Positions 1 through 6,477 of a stretch of 13,369 nucleotides of DNA are shown piece by piece. A program made the translations under genes and the position numbers. Each line of letters begins with the position of its first letter. Position 1 is the stretch's first letter. This DNA is from an uncultured Austwickia sp. (GTDB taxonomy: Bacteria; Actinomycetota; Actinomycetes; Actinomycetales; Dermatophilaceae), in assembly GCA_934678955.1 (NCBI GenBank), contig CAKUSI010000076.1, forward strand, positions 1 to 13,369. Reading direction: 5' to 3'. The notes below the pieces were generated by a model, which was not told where the DNA came from, made no database searches, and was given only the letters and a program-made list of their open reading frames with translations.

Positions 1-157
1 CTTCAGATCTTGCTCGGGAGGTACGCCACTTTCACGTCACCCCGCCGAGAGCCATCCACAGGTTCTGATCATTGCTCCCTCCGATGTCGCCAAGCTTCTG
101 CAAGGCAAGGGGTCAGTTAGGGTGTCGGGCGTCGGGTGGACGCGTGGAAGGGGTGAC
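1..157. other. Region upstream of helicase; no gene assigned
   Basis: No gene with a recognisable start lies here. The helicase reading frame has no stop between the left edge and the first GTG at 122, so a longer N-terminus beginning outside the window cannot be formally excluded. The residues encoded before 158 do not resemble the helicase family, which normally begins close to the LEDI...GQRLSGV segment. A TAnnnT element (TAGGGT, 118-123) could be a -10 box, but no convincing -35 box accompanies it, so I do not call a promoter. Confidence 0.4.
146..153 (+). promoter_or_regulatory. Ribosome binding site deciding the helicase start
   Basis: The purine run GGAAGGGG ends 4 bases before the GTG at 158. 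The earlier in-frame GTG at 122 has no comparable purine run. This favours starting at 158, which also removes twelve N-terminal residues that do not look like the family. Confidence 0.55.
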
Positions 158-3100
158 GTGAGACTCGAGGACATTTGCGCCGGTCAACGGCTCAGTGGCG
201 TCATCCCTGGTGATGTGGCCACCATCATCAGCGCGTCCTGGCACGGCCAAGACGCCATCGAGATCACCTTCAAGCTCACAGGCGGCGGACTCGACCAGCG
301 GGTCCTGTTCCGCTCCGACGAAGCCCGTATCACCATCGCCCGCGCAGCCGGACGCCCATTCGATGCGGCGGCGTCCGACTTCAAACTGGCAGCCGAGGCC
401 CAGCGCATCCGCCTCGCGGGCTTGCACGACTCGATGCTCGCCGTGGCGACCAGCGATGTGCAGCCACTGCCGCACCAGATCACGGCGGTCTACGGCGAAC
501 TGCTCCCTCGCACCCCGCTGCGCTATCTGCTCGCCGACGACCCCGGCGCGGGCAAGACGATCATGGCGGGCCTGTACGTCAAGGAGTTGATCCTCCGCGA
601 CGACGTCAATCGGTGTCTCATCGTCGCGCCCGGCGGCCTCGTCGAGCAGTGGCAGGACGAGTTGTTCATCAAGTTCGGCCTGCACTTCGAAATCCTGACC
701 AACGCGATGCTGGACGCGAACATCAACATCAACGTGTTCGAGACCCACCCGCACCTGATCGCGCGCATGGACCAACTGGCCCGCAACCCGGAGCTGCAGT
801 CGATGCTGGGTGACTCCGAGTGGGATCTTGTGATCGTCGACGAAGCGCACCGCATGGCGGCCCACTACTTCTTCGGCAAGCTCGAGAAGACGCGTCGCTT
901 CGAGTTGGGTGAGTTGCTCGGCAGCATCACCAGGCACTTCCTGCTCATGACCGCCACACCGCATTCGGGTATCGAGCACGACTTCCAACTCTTCCTCACC
1001 CTGCTTGACAAGGACAGGTTCGAGGGTCGCTATCGCGAGGGCGTCCACCAGGTCGACACCAGCGACATCATGCGCCGCATGGTGAAGGAGAAGCTGCTGA
1101 CCTTCGAGGGCAAGCCCCTGTTCCCGGAGCGCATCGCTGAGACGGTCCCCTACGAGCTGACCCCCATTGAGCAGGACCTCTACGAGCGGGTCACCGATTA
1201 CGTGCGCCAGAGCTTCGACCGAGCCGAACGCCTCAACGGCAAGCGCAAGAACACGGTTGGCTTCGCGCTCACCGTGCTCCAGCGTCGCCTCGCCTCCAGT
1301 CCTGAAGCGATCCTGCGATCGCTGGAACGCCGCATCACGCGGCTGGAGCGTCGCAAGACCGAGATCCTCACCGGCACCTTCCGTGAAGAGAAGGACGTCG
1401 CCGACGTCACCATCTACGACGACTATGACGACTACACCGCCGACGAGATCGAGCAGGTGGAAGAAGAGCTCGTGGACGCCGCCACCGCGGCCCAGACCAT
1501 CGAAGAACTGAATGCGGAACTCGCCGAACTGGCCAACCTGAGCGCGCTCGCGCGTCGCGTCCGCGATTCAGGCAACGACCGCAAGTGGAGCGAGCTCAGC
1601 CGCATCCTCCAAGACCACGAGTTGCGCTACGACTCCAACGGTCGCCCTCGCAAGCTGATCGTGTTCACCGAGCACCGCGACACACTCGACTACCTCGCCA
1701 ACCGCATCACCACGGTGCTCGGACGCCCCGATGCAGTCCAGTCCATCCATGGCGCAGTGCGTCGGGCCGACCGACGCCAGATCACCGAGGAGTTCACCAA
1801 GAACCCCGAGTGCCAGGTCCTGCTCGCCACGGACGCCGCGGGCGAGGGTCTCAACCTGCAGGCCGCCAACCTCATGGTGAACTACGACCTGCCCTGGAAC
1901 CCCAATCGCATCGAGCAGCGCTTCGGCCGCATCCACCGCATCGGCCAGACCGAGGTGTGCCGCCTCTGGAACCTCGTGGCCGACAACACCCGCGAGGGCG
2001 AGGTCTTCAACCGCTTGCTCTCCAAGATCGAGGAGCAGCGACGCGCCTACGGCGGCGAGGTGTTCGACGTCCTGGGCGAGGCCTTCGAGGGGACGCCGCT
2101 GCGTGCGCTCCTCATGGACGCCATTCGTTACGGTGAGCGACCCGAGGTGCGCGCCAAGATGCACCAGGTGATCGACCAGCAGGTGGGGGAGGGGCTCCCC
2201 GAGTTGTTGCGCGAGCGGGCCCTGGCGACGGAGGTGTTGTCGAAGGCCGACCTCGACAAGCTGCGCCACGACATGGACGAGGCCCGCGCGCGGCGCCTGC
2301 AGCCGCACTACATCGAGCTGGCGTTCCGCGCCGCGTTCAACCGGCTGGGTGGCCGGATGGCTCGACGTGAGAAGGGTCGCTTCGAGATCACGAATGTGCC
2401 CGCGGGTATCCGTGCGGCGACCAGGCTGCCGATCGCCACGCGCTACGAGCGGGTCTGTTTCGCGCTCGACGCCGTGCACCCAGATGGCCAGGTGCCCGCC
2501 GTCCTCCTGGCGCCGGGGCACCCAATGCACGACGCGGTGATGAGCGAAGCCGCGACCCTGTTGAAGCCGGCCCTCGAGGCGGGCACCGTGCTGGTGTCGG
2601 CGTCCGTCGCGAAGCCGATGCTGTTGGTCGGCATCGTCGAAGAGATCGTGGACGGAACCGACGAGACCATCGCGAAACGGTTCAGCTACGCGTACGTCGA
2701 CGAGTCCGGTGCGGTGTCCGACGCCGGCCCGGCGCCCTACCTCGACTGCGTGGCAGCGCCGGACACCCTGGCCACCGGCGCGGTCCGCGGTCTTGCGTGG
2801 CTGGCAGGTGCCGAGGAGCGTGCGGTGAGTTGGCTCATCGAGAACCGCCTGCCTGCGTTCCTGGGGCAGGTCAAGCCACAGCGCCAACGCGAGCTCGGCA
2901 AGGTGCGCGACCAGGTGCACGGACGCCTGTCGGCTGAACGCGAACGTCTCTACGGCGAGGCCATGGTGGCCAGCGAGAAGGAACGTGCCGGCGAGAAGCC
3001 CAAGGAGTCGTCTGACAGCCTCACCCGCAAGGCCGCAGAGCTGGACGTGCGGCTCAAGCGTCGGCTCCAGCACCTCGCGCAGCAAGGCCAGCTCGACACG

Positions 3101-3583
3101 CGTCCGCCGCGGATCTTGACCGCCGCGGTCGTGATCCCACTGGACGCCGTGGTCGACGAGGTGCCCGCCGACGAGCCTCTGCGACGGGCGGTGTCGACCA
3201 AGGAAGTCGAGCGCCGCGGCGTCGAGGCGGTGCTGGCCCATGAGCGGCGCCTTGGCCGCAACCCACAGGAGCAACCGTTCAACAACCCCGGCTACGACAT
3301 CTTGTCGACGCTGCCAGACGGCGGGTCGCTGCGCATCGAGGTCAAGGCACGCATTGAGGGTTCGGACGACTTCTTCATCAGCCACAACGAGGTCATGACG
3401 GGCAAGAATGCGGCGCCGGAGTACCGACTGGCGTTGGTGCGGGTCGACCAGCGAGGCGCTTCGTTCGATGAGGTGCGCTACGTGTCCGACCCGTTCGCAA
3501 CCACAGAGTTCGGCGACTTCGACGCCACCGGCATCACGGGCAAGTGGGCGACGATGTGGGGGCGTGGACGCGAGCCCTTCTGA
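158..3583 (+). CDS. SNF2-family DEAH helicase/translocase with C-terminal DUF3883 domain
   Basis: This is an ATP-dependent DNA translocase predicted to be the motor of a methylation-linked anti-phage system. Numbered from the GTG at 158 (1141 aa), lobe 1 shows Walker A DPGAGKT (128-134), motif Ia APGGLVEQW, DEAH (228-231) and TATPH (265-269). Lobe 2 shows IVFTEHRDTLDYL, ATDAAGEGLN and motif VI QRFGRIHRIGQ (587-597). An acidic, coiled-coil-prone insert rich in D, E and Y separates the lobes, and a second charged helical stretch precedes the tail. The tail matches DUF3883: GYDI with D1047, then E1061-V-K1063 (a D...ExK arrangement typical of the PD-(D/E)XK fold), then FFISHNE. Whether the tail cuts DNA or only binds it is not visible. 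DISARM DrmD proteins are related, but no drmA, drmB or drmC neighbours are present. An alternative start is GTG 122 (1153 aa). The Fic gene follows after 57 bp on the same strand. Confidence 0.93.
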   Translation: MRLEDICAGQRLSGVIPGDVATIISASWHGQDAIEITFKLTGGGLDQRVLFRSDEARITIARAAGRPFDAAASDFKLAAEAQRIRLAGLHDSMLAVATSDVQPLPHQITAVYGELLPRTPLRYLLADDPGAGKTIMAGLYVKELILRDDVNRCLIVAPGGLVEQWQDELFIKFGLHFEILTNAMLDANININVFETHPHLIARMDQLARNPELQSMLGDSEWDLVIVDEAHRMAAHYFFGKLEKTRRFELGELLGSITRHFLLMTATPHSGIEHDFQLFLTLLDKDRFEGRYREGVHQVDTSDIMRRMVKEKLLTFEGKPLFPERIAETVPYELTPIEQDLYERVTDYVRQSFDRAERLNGKRKNTVGFALTVLQRRLASSPEAILRSLERRITRLERRKTEILTGTFREEKDVADVTIYDDYDDYTADEIEQVEEELVDAATAAQTIEELNAELAELANLSALARRVRDSGNDRKWSELSRILQDHELRYDSNGRPRKLIVFTEHRDTLDYLANRITTVLGRPDAVQSIHGAVRRADRRQITEEFTKNPECQVLLATDAAGEGLNLQAANLMVNYDLPWNPNRIEQRFGRIHRIGQTEVCRLWNLVADNTREGEVFNRLLSKIEEQRRAYGGEVFDVLGEAFEGTPLRALLMDAIRYGERPEVRAKMHQVIDQQVGEGLPELLRERALATEVLSKADLDKLRHDMDEARARRLQPHYIELAFRAAFNRLGGRMARREKGRFEITNVPAGIRAATRLPIATRYERVCFALDAVHPDGQVPAVLLAPGHPMHDAVMSEAATLLKPALEAGTVLVSASVAKPMLLVGIVEEIVDGTDETIAKRFSYAYVDESGAVSDAGPAPYLDCVAAPDTLATGAVRGLAWLAGAEERAVSWLIENRLPAFLGQVKPQRQRELGKVRDQVHGRLSAERERLYGEAMVASEKERAGEKPKESSDSLTRKAAELDVRLKRRLQHLAQQGQLDTRPPRILTAAVVIPLDAVVDEVPADEPLRRAVSTKEVERRGVEAVLAHERRLGRNPQEQPFNNPGYDILSTLPDGGSLRIEVKARIEGSDDFFISHNEVMTGKNAAPEYRLALVRVDQRGASFDEVRYVSDPFATTEFGDFDATGITGKWATMWGRGREPF

Positions 3584-3587
3584 GCTC

Positions 3588-3628
3588 AACTCCAAATGAA
3601 CTCCAAACGCTGACTTTGATTTGGAGTT
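3588..3628. promoter_or_regulatory. 41-bp inverted-repeat element upstream of fic (probable operator)
   Basis: AACTCCAAAT at 3588-3597 is perfectly inverted as ATTTGGAGTT at 3619-3628, and a third copy (AACTCCAAAC, 3599-3608) lies between them. The element fills most of the 57-bp gap before fic and its right arm touches TAGGCT (3628-3633), a TAnnnT box 7 bases before the fic GTG. A protein bound here would cover a leaderless-type promoter. A 41-bp element with the same outer arms lies just after fic at 4969-5009. The most likely binder is the winged helix of the Fic protein itself, but that is inference. Confidence 0.65.
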
Positions 3629-3640
3629 AGGCTGGGGGGT

Positions 3641-4963
3641 GTGAAGATCCCCGCAAGGCCGCCGGCGTTCGATTTGGGCGTGTTCTCCGACTCGCAGGAG
3701 CTTGTGACGGCATTGAACTCAGTGCGCCAAGCGCAGGATGACTACGTTCCCTGGGAGAAGTTCCGTTTCCGCACGCCGCCGGATGGGCTCTCTGCTGAGA
3801 AGTGGTGGATGGTCACCACGCTCGAACGGCGGGGGCAGCAGCGAGAGTTGCCGCTCAGGGACCTTGACGGACACCCCTTCCGGTTCGCACTTCCAGACGT
3901 CGTGCTTCGCTTGGCGGACGCCGTCACCCGCCAAGCCGGCGGCCACATCGGCATGGCAGAACCGGTGACCAACCCGGCCACGCGCGAGACCTATGTGGTC
4001 CGGTCGCTCATGGAGGAATCGATCACGTCAAGTCAACTGGAAGGCGCGGCCACCACGCGCAAGGTGGCCAAGGAGATGCTCCGTACAGGCCGCGAGCCCC
4101 GTGACCACAGCGAACGCATGATCTGGAACAACTATCGGGCGATGCAGTTGGTCACCGAGTATCGGGACAGGCCGCTCACGCCCGAGCTGGTGCGTGAGAT
4201 TCATGAGGTGGTCACCATGGGCACCCTCGACGACCCTGACGACGGTGGCCGTCTTCAGGTACCGGGCGACGAGCGGGTCCACGTCGAAGCCCATGATGGT
4301 CACGTGGTGCATCAGCCCCCCGCGGCTGGTGAACTTCTGGAACGTTTGGACGCCTTGTGTGCCTTTGCCAACCAAGGAGGCGAAGAAGGCCCGTGGCTCC
4401 ATCCGGTCTTGAGAGCGCTGGCTGTGCACTTCATGGTCGGCCACGACCACTACTTCGTTGACGGCAACGGCCGTCTCGCGCGGGCGCTCTTCTACTGGTC
4501 GATGCTGCGCCAAGGCCTGTGGTTGACCGAGTACGTCACCATCTCGACCATCCTGCGCAAAGCGCCGGCGCAATACGCACACTCCTACTTGAACACCGAG
4601 TACGAATCCGATCTGACCTACTTCTTCATCTATCACCTGGGCGTTCTCCGGCGTGCGTTCACGGACCTGGAGAGCTACCTGGCAGACAAGGTGGCTGAGC
4701 GTCAGGTCGTCCGGACGTTGCTGGATGCGCGTCACCGAGATTTCAACCATCGGCAGCAAGCCGTCATCGCCTCGGCCATCGATGAGCCGACTGCTGAGTA
4801 CACCGCCCAGTCACACGCGAACAGTCACCATGTGACCGTCGAGACGGCACGTGCGGACCTAGTGAGCCTCGAAGAGCATGGGATCCTTGTTCAGGGACCA
4901 AAGCGTGGCCGCGCGTTCGTGTGGCGGCCTGCTCCTGACGTGCGGGATGTGCTGCAAGGCTGA
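3641..4963 (+). CDS. Fic-domain protein (class II-like), C-terminal winged helix
   Basis: Predicted to transfer AMP (or another nucleotide monophosphate) from a nucleotide to a target protein hydroxyl. The 440-aa protein has an N-terminal Fic_N-like region, a Fic core and a C-terminal winged-helix domain (about 370-440). The active-site loop reads HYFVDGNGRLAR with the predicted catalytic His at 270, D274, G275-N276-G277-R278 and R281. The usual Pro after the catalytic His is Tyr here. The segment S130-S-Q-L-E134-G135 matches the (S/T)xxxE(G/N) inhibitory motif and lies N-terminal to the core, as in class II Fic proteins, so activity is probably held in check by E134. The start is GTG 3641, with a GGGGGG run just before it and a possible leaderless promoter. 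The target is unknown. The gene is convergent with the XRE gene and bracketed by paired 41-bp repeats, so it may be an autoregulated cassette within the defence locus. Confidence 0.92.
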   Translation: MKIPARPPAFDLGVFSDSQELVTALNSVRQAQDDYVPWEKFRFRTPPDGLSAEKWWMVTTLERRGQQRELPLRDLDGHPFRFALPDVVLRLADAVTRQAGGHIGMAEPVTNPATRETYVVRSLMEESITSSQLEGAATTRKVAKEMLRTGREPRDHSERMIWNNYRAMQLVTEYRDRPLTPELVREIHEVVTMGTLDDPDDGGRLQVPGDERVHVEAHDGHVVHQPPAAGELLERLDALCAFANQGGEEGPWLHPVLRALAVHFMVGHDHYFVDGNGRLARALFYWSMLRQGLWLTEYVTISTILRKAPAQYAHSYLNTEYESDLTYFFIYHLGVLRRAFTDLESYLADKVAERQVVRTLLDARHRDFNHRQQAVIASAIDEPTAEYTAQSHANSHHVTVETARADLVSLEEHGILVQGPKRGRAFVWRPAPDVRDVLQG

Positions 4964-4968
4964 CCAGC

Positions 4969-5009
4969 AACTCCAAATCCAAGTGATGGCTTGGACTTCG
5001 TTTGGAGTT
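4969..5009. repeat. 41-bp inverted-repeat element downstream of fic
   Basis: AACTCCAAAT at 4969-4978 pairs with TTTGGAGTT at 5001-5009, and an inner pair TCCAAG/CTTGGA (4978-4983 and 4990-4995) surrounds a 6-base loop. As RNA this would form a 9-bp outer and 6-bp inner stem with a 5-base bulge on one side. It could help end transcription between the convergent fic and XRE genes, although no U-tract follows. Its outer arms and exact 41-bp span match the element upstream of fic (3588-3628), which argues for a shared DNA-binding or recombination function rather than a simple terminator. Confidence 0.6.
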
Positions 5010-5024
5010 GGAGCCGCGCGTTGG

Positions 5025-5336
5025 TCAGCGAACGGGCCGAGTCGGCAGTGGGAACACCAGACGCGTTGGGTCGACCAAGTAGGTGACGTCGACGCGCAAC
5101 TCGTGGGCGAGTAGGAACACGGTCTCCAGGCGCGCGTTGCCAGGCCCTGGCAGTCCAGTCACGGGATCCTTCGCGTTGTTGCGGTTGTGCTCGATGTTCT
5201 GGATCTGGTTGCGCGAAATGCCCGTGCGCTCAGAAAGGTCCTCCTGGGTCAGGCTCTGGGCCTCGCGCAGCGCCCTCACCTTCTCGCCGAGCAGCCGGGA
5301 CGCCTCGCGATAGGCGTCCTGTGCGCTGTTGGGCAT
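5025..5336 (-). CDS. XRE-family helix-turn-helix regulator
   Basis: A 103-aa DNA-binding protein, similar in size to restriction-modification controller proteins. The HTH is clear: a leading helix LLGEKVRALREAQ (about 15-27), then TQEDLSERTGISRNQIQNIE (30-49). The remainder, including LETVFLLAHELRVDVTYLVD, resembles the dimerising tail of short XRE repressors. The ATG at 5336 is preceded by a GGGTGGG purine run on the minus strand. A longer in-frame version would add 13 residues unlike the family. It lies 59 bp downstream of the HNH gene on the same strand, and the gap carries one copy of the 15-bp motif found twice in the HNH/methyltransferase promoter. I infer that this protein regulates itself and those two genes; the regulated promoters have not been shown. 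Confidence 0.85.
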   Translation of the reverse strand: MPNSAQDAYREASRLLGEKVRALREAQSLTQEDLSERTGISRNQIQNIEHNRNNAKDPVTGLPGPGNARLETVFLLAHELRVDVTYLVDPTRLVFPLPTRPVR

Positions 5337-5371
5337 GCCACCCACCCTGTTGGGCCATGGACGCGAAAGCC

Positions 5372-5386
5372 GCACAACTCATTGGG
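5372..5386 (+). promoter_or_regulatory. Candidate XRE operator, copy 3 (upstream of XRE gene)
   Basis: GCACAACTCATTGGG matches the two copies in the divergent promoter at 13 of 15 positions each. The variable positions are the central ones, giving the consensus GCACAA-N3-ATTGGG. It contains the dyad CAA-N4-TTG, a shape common for XRE repressors. It lies 35 bp upstream of the XRE ATG, inside the gap between the HNH stop and the XRE start, where autoregulation would be expected. Confidence 0.6.
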
Positions 5387-5395
5387 TACTGGGAT

Positions 5396-6358
5396 TCACC
5401 TCAGGAAGACCGTGTCCATGTGCCACTCGACTGCCTCTGCGGCGGGACGGTCCTGCCGATGCTCGGGGACCCGGATCGTGTGTCCGGCCAGGTCGTAGAA
5501 CTCCTGCCCGTTGCCCCAGTTCTGTCGCAGGAGTGCGCTCACCTGCAGTTCGTGGCGGCCGTTGATTCCGAGGAAGCCGCGATCGAACAGGGTGTGGACA
5601 TCGGAGCGCAGCAGCAACCCGTTGCTGACGAGGTGAGATCCACCCTCGGCTGCCGGCTTGATGTGCGCGGCCTGGAGGGTGGGGACGATGTGGTTGCCGG
5701 TGATGGCGCAGCGACGTGCGTACGAGTCGAGCACCTTGACCTGGAAGGCGGTTTGGCCGAGACGTGCTCTCGTCAGGCGCTCGACGAACCGCACGGGGTC
5801 GGCCCTCTCGGACGCCGTGAACAGCGTGTTGTCGACCCGCACCTCGGATCGTTCGAGCATGGACGCGAACATGATGTCGACGCGGCTCCCGGTGCTGCTC
5901 AGGTCGTAGCCCTTGGCCCTGGTGAGGTTGCTGGCGAAGTCGGCGGGCTGCGGCAGCGCCCGGTCCGGCGGCATGAAGAAGAGATCACGCAGCAGCACGC
6001 ACCCGATGAAGGCCGTCGTGTCGAGGTTGGGCTCGCGACGGAAGTGGGCGATGCGCGCGACCAACTCGTCCAGGGAGCCGACGCCGTTGCCCACCCCGTA
6101 GAAGTCCCACGCTTCTGCGATGGAGAGCTGGGCGTAGCCGGTGTAGAACCCGCCGCCCACGAGCTGGTTGGGTCCCCACCGATCAAAGCGACGCCCGCGT
6201 TTGGGTGACTTGGTCTTGAAGAGGAACGGCTCGCCCACCTGAAGCATCCGGAACTCGCCGGTCGCGCTGGGCTGCCAGAAGTTTGCCTCGGTCTGTTCGG
6301 GGTGTTCGGCAAGGAACTCGGCCCAGCGCTCGTCCGTGGGAGCGACGGCAGCCTTCAT
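5396..6358 (-). CDS. HNH endonuclease with PUA/EVE-like N-terminal domain
   Basis: A predicted DNA endonuclease of the COG3440-like 'putative restriction endonuclease' type, 320 aa. The C-terminal HNH motif is intact: CAITG (C217), AAHIKP (H232), SNGLLL (N246) and DVHTLFDRGFLGI (H255, D259). The N-terminal part (about 25-135) has NFWQPS, GEPFLFK, VGGGFYTGYAQLS, AWDFYGVGNG and IGCVLLRDLFF. I read this as a PUA/EVE-like fold of the kind that senses modified bases in type IV restriction enzymes. That reading rests on pattern memory and is less certain than the HNH call. A TAG stop lies in frame just upstream of the ATG, so 6358 is the first possible start. TAGCCT ends 6 bases before it and there is no good Shine-Dalgarno sequence, suggesting a leaderless mRNA. 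The gene is divergent from the methyltransferase and upstream of the XRE gene in a two-gene unit. Confidence 0.85.
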   Translation of the reverse strand: MKAAVAPTDERWAEFLAEHPEQTEANFWQPSATGEFRMLQVGEPFLFKTKSPKRGRRFDRWGPNQLVGGGFYTGYAQLSIAEAWDFYGVGNGVGSLDELVARIAHFRREPNLDTTAFIGCVLLRDLFFMPPDRALPQPADFASNLTRAKGYDLSSTGSRVDIMFASMLERSEVRVDNTLFTASERADPVRFVERLTRARLGQTAFQVKVLDSYARRCAITGNHIVPTLQAAHIKPAAEGGSHLVSNGLLLRSDVHTLFDRGFLGINGRHELQVSALLRQNWGNGQEFYDLAGHTIRVPEHRQDRPAAEAVEWHMDTVFLR

Positions 6359-6364
6359 GGCCGG

Positions 6365-6370
6365 AGGCTA
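6365..6370 (-). promoter_or_regulatory. Possible -10 box for a leaderless HNH transcript
   Basis: On the minus strand TAGCCT (TAnnnT form) is followed by six bases and then the ATG. This is the usual geometry for a leaderless start in actinobacteria. No -35 box is evident at the standard distance. Confidence 0.35.
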
Positions 6371-6393
6371 TCGAGACGCCCCTCGCCCCTCGA

Positions 6394-6408
6394 CCCAATG
6401 TATTGTGC
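6394..6408 (-). promoter_or_regulatory. Candidate XRE operator, copy 1 (HNH side of divergent promoter)
   Basis: Read on the minus strand this is GCACAATACATTGGG, matching 6455-6469 at 13 of 15 positions in inverted orientation. It lies 35 bp upstream of the HNH ATG. Both copies in this region point toward the gene they precede, as expected if one regulator controls both divergent promoters. Confidence 0.6.
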
Positions 6409-6454
6409 CCGTGAAGCCCCGAACGCATCGCTGCGCCCTCGGTCGCTCACCAAA

Positions 6455-6469
6455 GCACAACAGATTGGG
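6455..6469 (+). promoter_or_regulatory. Candidate XRE operator, copy 2 (methyltransferase side)
   Basis: GCACAACAGATTGGG is separated from the inverted partner at 6394-6408 by 46 bp. It sits immediately beside CATAGT (6470-6475), a possible -10-like element, and ends 8 bp before the methyltransferase GTG. Occupancy would be expected to block that promoter or its ribosome access. Confidence 0.6.
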
Positions 6470-6477
6470 CATAGTTC

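Noticed and set aside
113..1048. 311-aa minus-strand open frame opposite the helicase N-terminus
   Set aside because: It covers the Walker A and DEAH coding region on the other strand, shows no domain and is a compositional shadow.
1568..3595. 675-aa open frame on the minus strand opposite the helicase
   Set aside because: It is antisense to a helicase with complete motifs, has no recognisable motif itself and has the low-complexity V/L/H/R-rich composition expected of a mirror frame in GC-rich coding DNA.
4969..5009. Simple rho-independent terminator between fic and the XRE gene
   Set aside because: A hairpin can form, but no T-rich tract follows on either side and its arms match the element upstream of fic exactly, so a terminator-only reading is not sufficient.
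5321..6208. 295-aa plus-strand frame across the HNH gene
   Set aside because: The minus-strand frame encodes a complete HNH protein with an intact catalytic motif; the plus frame has no recognisable features.
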